A stretch of 64,000 bases of DNA from Botrimarina hoheduenensis (lineage in GTDB: Bacteria; Planctomycetota; Planctomycetia; Pirellulales; Lacipirellulaceae), in NCBI RefSeq assembly GCF_007859815.1, contig NZ_SJPH01000001.1:241987-305986 (forward strand), given 5' to 3'. The first letter of the stretch is position 1. Every line of letters begins with the position of its first letter. Position numbers and translations under genes: made by a program. Below are positions 59,211 to 64,000 of this stretch, piece by piece. A model generated the notes under the pieces. It was not told where the DNA came from. It did not search any database and was given only the letters and a program-made list of their open reading frames with translations.

Positions 59211-60581
59211 ATGGAGATTGATCGTAAGCAGGGTGTCGCGAGCGAGACGGCGGTCGTGGTGGGGGTTCACCTGCCCGAGCATCCGACCCTGGCCGAAGAG
59301 CCCCTGGATGAATTGGCCGGGCTCGTGGAGTCGGCCGGTGCGGAGGTGGTTGGCCGACTGTATCAGCGGCGCGAAACCCCGGACATGACCACCTACATCG
59401 GCAAGGGCAAGCTCGGCGAGCTGAAGCAGCTGGTCGAGGCCAGCGAAGCCGACATTGTGGTCTTCGACAACGATCTGTCCCCCGCCCAGATCCGCAATCT
59501 GGAGGAAGGGGTTGGCGTGAAGGTGCTGGATCGTACGGAGCTGATCCTCGACATCTTCAGCACCCGCGCTCAAACGCATGAGGCGCGTCTGGCGGTCGAA
59601 CTCGCCCAGCTCGAGTACTCTCTGCCGCGGCTCAAGCGGATGTGGACGCACCTGTCGCGGCTCAAGATGGGCGTGGGCATGCGTGGCCCGGGTGAGAAGC
59701 AGCTGGAGACCGACCGCCGGCTCGTCGAGAAGCGCATCTCCGATCTCAAGCGAGAACTGGACAAGGTCCTCCACCGCAAAGAACGTGAGGTGGCAGCGCG
59801 CAGCGACCGGATGACCGTTTCGCTCGTGGGCTACACCAACGCCGGCAAGAGCACGCTGCTCAATCGGCTGACGGCCTCCGATGTGTACGCCAAGGACCAG
59901 CTCTTTGCGACGCTCGACACCCGCACGCGTCGCTGGCAGCTCCCCGACTGGGGGCCCGTGCTCATCAGCGACACCGTCGGCTTTATCCGCGACCTGCCGC
60001 ACCGCTTGATCGCCAGCTTCAAAGCGACGCTCGAAGAGGCCCGGCAGGCCGACCTGCTGCTGCATGTTGCCGACGCCAGCAGCACGGCCGCGATCGATCA
60101 GATCCGGGCGGTCTACGATGTGCTTGCGGAAATCGGTATTGAACAGAAAGACACCCTACTGATTCTCAACAAGGCAGACACCGCGGACGACGCTCAGCTC
60201 ACGGTGCTCGAACGCCGGTATCCGGGTTCGGTGCGTGTTAGCGCTCGTACCGGGGCGGGGCTGGATCGGCTCTGTTTGGCGGTCAGCGATGCCCTCTCCG
60301 CGGGCTTTATCGAAGCCGACGTCGAGACCTCGATCGGCAACGGGCGTTTGCTGGCCTACTTGGCCAAGCACGGGGAGATCCTCAGCCGGACGTTCACCGA
60401 GGATCGTGTGGTGGTGCACTGCCGCGCACCTCAGAAGTACCTGGGGCGGATCGCGCCGGAAGAGGCGGAGGTCCGGCCGCGTGTGCGCGACCACGGGCAT
60501 CACCCCGCTCCCGCCCCCAGCCCCGCCCCGCTCAGCGAGGGGCCAATCGATCGTGATCCCTCGTTGGAGGATGTCGCGTGA
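59211..60581 (+). CDS. hflX: Ribosome-associated GTPase HflX
   Basis: HflX splits stalled 70S ribosomes under stress. From the ATG at 59211 (456 residues; TTG at 59178 would add 11) the N-terminal HflX domain is present (TYIGKGKLGEL, FDNDLSPAQIRNLE, RTELILDIFSTRAQTHEARLAVELAQLEY, GMRGPGEKQLETDRR). The G domain has G1 GYTNAGKS at 207-214, G3 DTVGFIRDLPHRLIASF, and G4 NKAD. The last 50 residues form a Pro/Ala-rich, His-containing tail with no known domain. GTGA overlaps the SDR gene downstream, so both are probably co-transcribed. Confidence 0.94.
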   Translation: MEIDRKQGVASETAVVVGVHLPEHPTLAEEPLDELAGLVESAGAEVVGRLYQRRETPDMTTYIGKGKLGELKQLVEASEADIVVFDNDLSPAQIRNLEEGVGVKVLDRTELILDIFSTRAQTHEARLAVELAQLEYSLPRLKRMWTHLSRLKMGVGMRGPGEKQLETDRRLVEKRISDLKRELDKVLHRKEREVAARSDRMTVSLVGYTNAGKSTLLNRLTASDVYAKDQLFATLDTRTRRWQLPDWGPVLISDTVGFIRDLPHRLIASFKATLEEARQADLLLHVADASSTAAIDQIRAVYDVLAEIGIEQKDTLLILNKADTADDAQLTVLERRYPGSVRVSARTGAGLDRLCLAVSDALSAGFIEADVETSIGNGRLLAYLAKHGEILSRTFTEDRVVVHCRAPQKYLGRIAPEEAEVRPRVRDHGHHPAPAPSPAPLSEGPIDRDPSLEDVA

Positions 60582-61372
60582 CGCGACGACTCCGCGGCGA
60601 CTTGGCCGGCAAACGGGCGCTGGTCACGGGCGCTTCGAGCGGGATTGGTCGAGCTTTGGCGGTGGAGCTAGCACGTCGCGGCGCGAGTGTGGTCTGCCTG
60701 GCCCGCCGAGCCGAGGAACTCGCCCAAACCGCCGCCCTGGTTGAGAACGAGGGAGCCTTGGCGGTTCCCGTCGTTGGCGACGTGACCGACGCCACCTATC
60801 GAGCCGCGACGCTGGCCGCCGCCGTTTCTCGGTTGGGGGGCCTCGACCTGCTCATCAACAACGCTGGTGTGAGCGCTCACGGGCGCTTTCACGAGTCCTC
60901 GGTGGACCGGCTCCGCCAGATCGTGGAAGTTAATCTGTTTGCCGCCGCGGAGCTGATCCACGCCGCGACCCCGCTGCTCAAGCAAGGCCGCGATCCGGCC
61001 GTTGTGAATATCGGTTCGATCCTCGGCTGGCGGGGCGTGCCCCATAACGCCGAGTACTGCGCGAGCAAGTTCGCTCTGCGAGGTTTCAGCGAAGCGATCC
61101 GCCCCGAGCTCAGCCGGATTGGTGTTCATGTGCTGCATGTTTCACCAGGAACGGTTGCGACGCCGTTCTTCGACCATCTGATCGAAAAGCAAGCGGAACT
61201 CCCCTGGGCGGCCCGTCGTGGCGAGTCGCCCGGCCGCGTGGCGCGGCTGACGCTCGACGCGGTCGCCCGCCGCCGCAAGGAGCTAACAATCGGCGTCGGC
61301 GGATGGTGGCTGGTCCAAACCGCCCGGCATGCGCCTTGGCTGCTCGACCTGGTGATGCGACGCTATGGATAG
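60578..61372 (+). CDS. Short-chain dehydrogenase/reductase
   Basis: A 264-residue classical SDR, NAD(P)-dependent. The Rossmann motif is TGASSGIG at 17-24, NNAG is in DLLINNAGVSAHG, and the catalytic set is S147 with Y160-C-A-S-K164. The start is GTG at 60578, overlapping the hflX stop. A C-terminal helical region (LVQTARHAPWLLDLVMRRYG) resembles those of membrane-associated SDRs of the DltE/YqjQ type. The substrate cannot be predicted from the sequence. Confidence 0.9.
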   Translation: MTRRLRGDLAGKRALVTGASSGIGRALAVELARRGASVVCLARRAEELAQTAALVENEGALAVPVVGDVTDATYRAATLAAAVSRLGGLDLLINNAGVSAHGRFHESSVDRLRQIVEVNLFAAAELIHAATPLLKQGRDPAVVNIGSILGWRGVPHNAEYCASKFALRGFSEAIRPELSRIGVHVLHVSPGTVATPFFDHLIEKQAELPWAARRGESPGRVARLTLDAVARRRKELTIGVGGWWLVQTARHAPWLLDLVMRRYG

Positions 61373-61417
61373 TCTTGCACGGGTCCTCTCGCTCCGCTCC
61401 AACCCCCGCCCGCTCCG

Positions 61418-62119
61418 TTGCCGCTCGATATCCTTTACGAAGATGGCCCGGTGCTGGTCGTTAACAAGCCGTTTGGTCTTTTAACGCAGGCCCCCCGTGG
61501 TATCGACAGCCTTGAGCTGTGGGTGCGCGAGCACTTCCGCCAGCGCGATCAGTTAGAGGGCGAATTCTATTGTGGCATCATCCATCGGATTGATCGGCCG
61601 GTCACCGGAGCGATAGTCTTCGGACGCCATCTACGGGCTACGCAGCGCCTCGCTAAGCAATTCGAGGAACGCTCGGTCGGCAAGACGTACTGGGCGCTCG
61701 TTGAAGGGCGCGTGACGCCCGACGAGGGGACCTGGATCGATTGGCTACACAAGCGGCACGGCATGGCGCAGGCGATCGTGGTCCCCGAGGACGATCCACG
61801 CGGGAAAAAGGCGATCTTGCACTACCGCGTGCGGGCCGCAACTGACCAGCAGAGCTGGCTGGAGATCACGCTCGAAACCGGCCGCACGCACCAGATTCGC
61901 GTTCAATCGGCCAGCCGCGGCCACGCGATTCTTGGCGACACTCAGTACGGGGCGACCAGCGGTTTTGGCCCCGACTGTGCGGACGAGCGCGACAAGCAGA
62001 TCGCTCTGCACGCGCGCTCCTTGTCGTTTCGTCACCCGATGCGTGACGAAGCGGTTGAGGTCCTCGCACCGCTGGGCCCGGCTTGGTCAGCAGCGGGGAT
62101 GGATCTTTCTGCCGGCTGA
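61418..62119 (+). CDS. RluA-family pseudouridine synthase
   Basis: A 233-residue single-domain enzyme that isomerises uridine in rRNA or tRNA. The catalytic block is HRIDRPVTGAIVFGR with D59 as nucleophile; EDGPVLVVNKPFGLL is the typical N-terminal motif, and LETGRTHQIRVQSASRGHAILGDTQYG the typical C-terminal one. There is no N-terminal S4 domain, so it resembles the RluA/YqcB-type short members rather than RluC/D. The start is TTG at 61418. It follows the SDR gene by 45 bp in the same direction and is convergent with the coiled-coil gene (55 bp). Confidence 0.9.
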   Translation: MPLDILYEDGPVLVVNKPFGLLTQAPRGIDSLELWVREHFRQRDQLEGEFYCGIIHRIDRPVTGAIVFGRHLRATQRLAKQFEERSVGKTYWALVEGRVTPDEGTWIDWLHKRHGMAQAIVVPEDDPRGKKAILHYRVRAATDQQSWLEITLETGRTHQIRVQSASRGHAILGDTQYGATSGFGPDCADERDKQIALHARSLSFRHPMRDEAVEVLAPLGPAWSAAGMDLSAG

Positions 62120-62174
62120 AATCGTGAAGGGTCGGTCACCAGCTTGCGGGAGGGCTAAGCTGCGGACGTAAGGG

Positions 62175-63689
62175 CTAAGCGGCGGCCCGCAGCCTTGGCA
62201 GCGGCGGTGCCGCGGCCTCTTGCTGATCGCTCAACTCGCCCAGCAGGCAACGGATCTGGTCACGGTAGTCATCACGCTCCGCGGCCCAGTGGAGCTCGCT
62301 TCGCTCGAACTGACGCTGCTGGCGGTCGAGCTCTTGTTCGCGGTCCTGGAGCCGCTGCGCAACGCCGCCCAGTTCCTCGTAGCGGCGATTCGCCCATTCT
62401 TCCAGAGAGATGCGACGGCGGTCGAGCTCCGCAAACTCGCTTGCAAGCTTGTCGGCCGCGTCACGCAGGTCGCCGCGGCTTTGTGAAATCTCATCCAGCG
62501 TGCGGCCGTAATGGTCGGCAAGCTCGCCGCGCACTTTCGCGATCGAGCGGGTCAACGCCGCCGGGGCGAGCAGTCCGGTGAGCTGGGCCCAAGTTTCTTC
62601 GGTCGCGAGTCGCATCTCGAGCACGTCGCGCTGTGTCTGCTGCATCTCGGTCTGCATCTGACGGAGCGCTTCCTCGCGGCGGTCAAGTTCGGCGTCGCGC
62701 CGTTCCGCGGTTTCGTTGATCGTCCGTGCGTCGGCTTGCCAGCCGGTACGCTCCGTCTCGAAGGCCTTTCGGTCGGCTTCGAGGGCCGCCTGCGCTTCGT
62801 GTTGCCGGGCCTCTAGCTCCGTTCGTCGGCGCGCGAGCTCGTTGCGCTGTTCGAGCAGCACCCGCTCGGATTCGGCGAGCCGTCGCTGGCGATCCGCCAC
62901 CGCGGCCGTGCGTTGTTCTAGCTCGTTGAGGCGGCTTTCGGTGACCCCCAAACGCTCGAAACGCTCGAGCGCCGTGGCGATCTCACGAGCGCGGACCGCG
63001 AGGCGCTGTTCGCGATCGTGTAGCGTCGCCTCTTGGTTCTTGCGTCGCTCTTCCAGTTGAACGAGTTCGGCGTGCCGCAGGTCTTGTTCCGTGCGCAGCC
63101 GCTTGATCTCGCGGACCTGCTCGGCTGCCGTTTCACGCTGCTTCTGCTCGGCTTCGTCGCGTTGGTTGAGCGCTGTCTGCCTGGCGTCGAGCTGGGCGAC
63201 ACGCTCGCCGAGCGTGGCCCGCTCGGTAGCAATCCGTTCGGCTTCTTGGTCGAGTGTCGCCTGACGAGCGTCGAGCGACTTATGTCGTTCGGCGATCTGC
63301 TGGAGGGCCTGCGAGCCATCGAAAGCAGGAGCACTCGCTTCGCGCTGCTCGATTGCTGCCTCGCGCCGCTCCAGGTCGGCTTGTTGCTCCGCGAGCCATT
63401 GCCGGGCAGAGTTAAGCTTGGCCGCCACTTCGGCCTCTTGGCTGGTGATCGCTTCGACGCGAGCCGAGAGCGAAGCCTCCTGCTGCTTGAGCCATTCGGC
63501 GAGTTGCTGGGCCTGGCCTGCGATCGGCTCCGCTTCGTACAGCGAAAGCGGCTCAACCTCGGCGGCTTGGCCGGATAAGACGGGGGCGGGTTTGAGAGCC
63601 GAAGCGCTAGTGGGACGCACCGTGTGCGGTGGGTCGATCCGTTGTTCGCGACCGGCGGGCTTGCCAGCGGTTTCTTCAGGCGGCGTCAT
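62175..63689 (-). CDS. Long coiled-coil protein
   Basis: Start at the ATG at 63689 (504 residues) with GGAG about 12 nt upstream; the open frame reaches TTG at 63740. After a Pro/Thr-rich 50-residue N-terminus, nearly the entire chain is coiled coil dominated by Glu, Gln, Arg and Ala (e.g. EQREASAPAF, LDARQATLDQEAERI, RRTELEARQHEAQA). No membrane segment, signal or enzymatic motif. A break with hydrophobic character lies around LLAPAALTRSIAKVRGELAD near residue 380. Could be a cytoskeletal or scaffold protein; not recognised. Confidence 0.75.
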   Translation of the reverse strand: MTPPEETAGKPAGREQRIDPPHTVRPTSASALKPAPVLSGQAAEVEPLSLYEAEPIAGQAQQLAEWLKQQEASLSARVEAITSQEAEVAAKLNSARQWLAEQQADLERREAAIEQREASAPAFDGSQALQQIAERHKSLDARQATLDQEAERIATERATLGERVAQLDARQTALNQRDEAEQKQRETAAEQVREIKRLRTEQDLRHAELVQLEERRKNQEATLHDREQRLAVRAREIATALERFERLGVTESRLNELEQRTAAVADRQRRLAESERVLLEQRNELARRRTELEARQHEAQAALEADRKAFETERTGWQADARTINETAERRDAELDRREEALRQMQTEMQQTQRDVLEMRLATEETWAQLTGLLAPAALTRSIAKVRGELADHYGRTLDEISQSRGDLRDAADKLASEFAELDRRRISLEEWANRRYEELGGVAQRLQDREQELDRQQRQFERSELHWAAERDDYRDQIRCLLGELSDQQEAAAPPLPRLRAAA

Positions 63690-63816
63690 CCGAAGCGACT
63701 CCAACGCGAGGAGGTTGCTAGCTTGCTCGGAAGCGCGCAACCCGACTAATCGATAGGTTCCCCCCTATCGGAACTCTTCGGCCGGGTTGGGCACCGAGCT
63801 TGAGGCCAATAAGCAA

Positions 63817-63851
63817 GCGGGCAGCGGCACCATGACGGCACCGCTGCCCGC
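63817..63851 (-). terminator. Stem-loop between thioredoxin and coiled-coil genes
   Basis: GCGGGCAGCGG (63817-63827) and CCGCTGCCCGC (63841-63851) form an 11-bp perfect stem with a 13-nt loop, in the 224-bp gap 63690-63913. On the minus strand it follows the thioredoxin stop by about 60 bp and is followed by TTGCTTATT, a weak U-rich tail. Probable terminator of that gene. Confidence 0.6.
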
Positions 63852-63913
63852 GCGGGGTCAAATGCTGATCGAGATAGCTGTCGCGCTAGCTAGCAAGATG
63901 ACTAGGCCGCTGG

Positions 63914-64000
63914 TCAGACCTTGGCGGCGTCGATCGCCTCTTGCAAGCGAGCCTTCGGCTGCGGGCCGACAAAGCGATCAACGACTTCGCCGTTTTTGAA
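63914..64000 (-). CDS. Thioredoxin, C-terminal end (partial)
   Basis: The last 28 codons are visible, reading leftward from the window edge: FKNGEVVDRFVGPQPK, then ARLQEAIDAAKV and a TGA at 63916-63914. The FKNGE(V/K)V-x-x-x-VG segment and terminal helix are typical of bacterial thioredoxin (TrxA) after the cis-proline. The CGPC active site lies beyond the window, so identity rests on the tail alone. Confidence 0.75.
   Translation of the reverse strand, partial: FKNGEVVDRFVGPQPKARLQEAIDAAKV

Overview
The window looks like the chromosome of a planctomycete, most likely Pirellulales. It is GC-rich. It carries a Planctomycetes-type DUF1549 + DUF1501 gene pair, a very large exported protein with the N-terminal LEPR motif, a transmembrane Hanks-type Ser/Thr kinase, EF-hand and dockerin-like repeats, and a glycine-rich PilM/PilO/secretin cluster. 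These family assignments are read by eye from motifs; no database search was run. Non-ATG starts (GTG/TTG) and 4-nt stop/start overlaps are frequent. Where the longest open frame begins upstream of a better signal peptide, ribosome site or conserved N-terminus, I give the shorter start.

Layout. 1-6.1 kb: HEAT-repeat protein, exported SH3-like protein, Ser/Thr kinase, hemL, tsaB. 6.3-11.1 kb: a co-directional block of phosphoesterase, a PDZ-containing YidC insertase and an aberrant MnmE. 11.2-23.6 kb: transport and envelope genes (POT peptide transporter, rRNA/tRNA m5C methyltransferase, DASS anion symporter, TlpA-like redoxin, NAGPA-like glycosidase, MMPL/RND exporter, DUF485 + ActP-like symporter, DUF423-SlyX fusion). 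23.7-33.1 kb: a leftward type IV pilus-like inner-membrane platform plus secretin, closed by a clear terminator. 33.5-38.3 kb: cmk-plsC, ribosomal protein S1 with a strong terminator, and a sigma-70 factor. 38.5-43.8 kb: tsaE-thiL, an HtrA protease, a small lipoprotein, PolX. 44-49 kb: DUF1549, DUF1501 and EF-hand lipoprotein genes. 49-51.3 kb: MgtE-like transporter, an RsbW/RsbV-like pair, a small membrane protein. 51.5-57 kb: an 1809-aa pseudo-subtilase/P-domain/dockerin-like protein. 57.5-64 kb: beta-barrel candidate, hflX-SDR, pseudouridine synthase, coiled-coil protein, and the 3' end of a thioredoxin gene.

How the genes work together. There is a heavy load of translation and RNA-modification genes (tsaB, tsaE, mnmE, NSUN-like methyltransferase, RluA-type synthase, hflX, S1). 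The second theme is the cell envelope: the pilus-like cluster, YidC, HtrA and several exported proteins with unusual architectures. The most unusual items are the subtilisin-like domain in which all three catalytic residues are replaced, the MnmE whose switch II is replaced by an in-frame 4 x 18-nt repeat, the PilM-PilN fusion operon with an unknown protein in the PilP slot, the YidC with an embedded PDZ, and the DUF423-SlyX fusion. I saw no CRISPR array, tRNA, rRNA, insertion sequence or phage.
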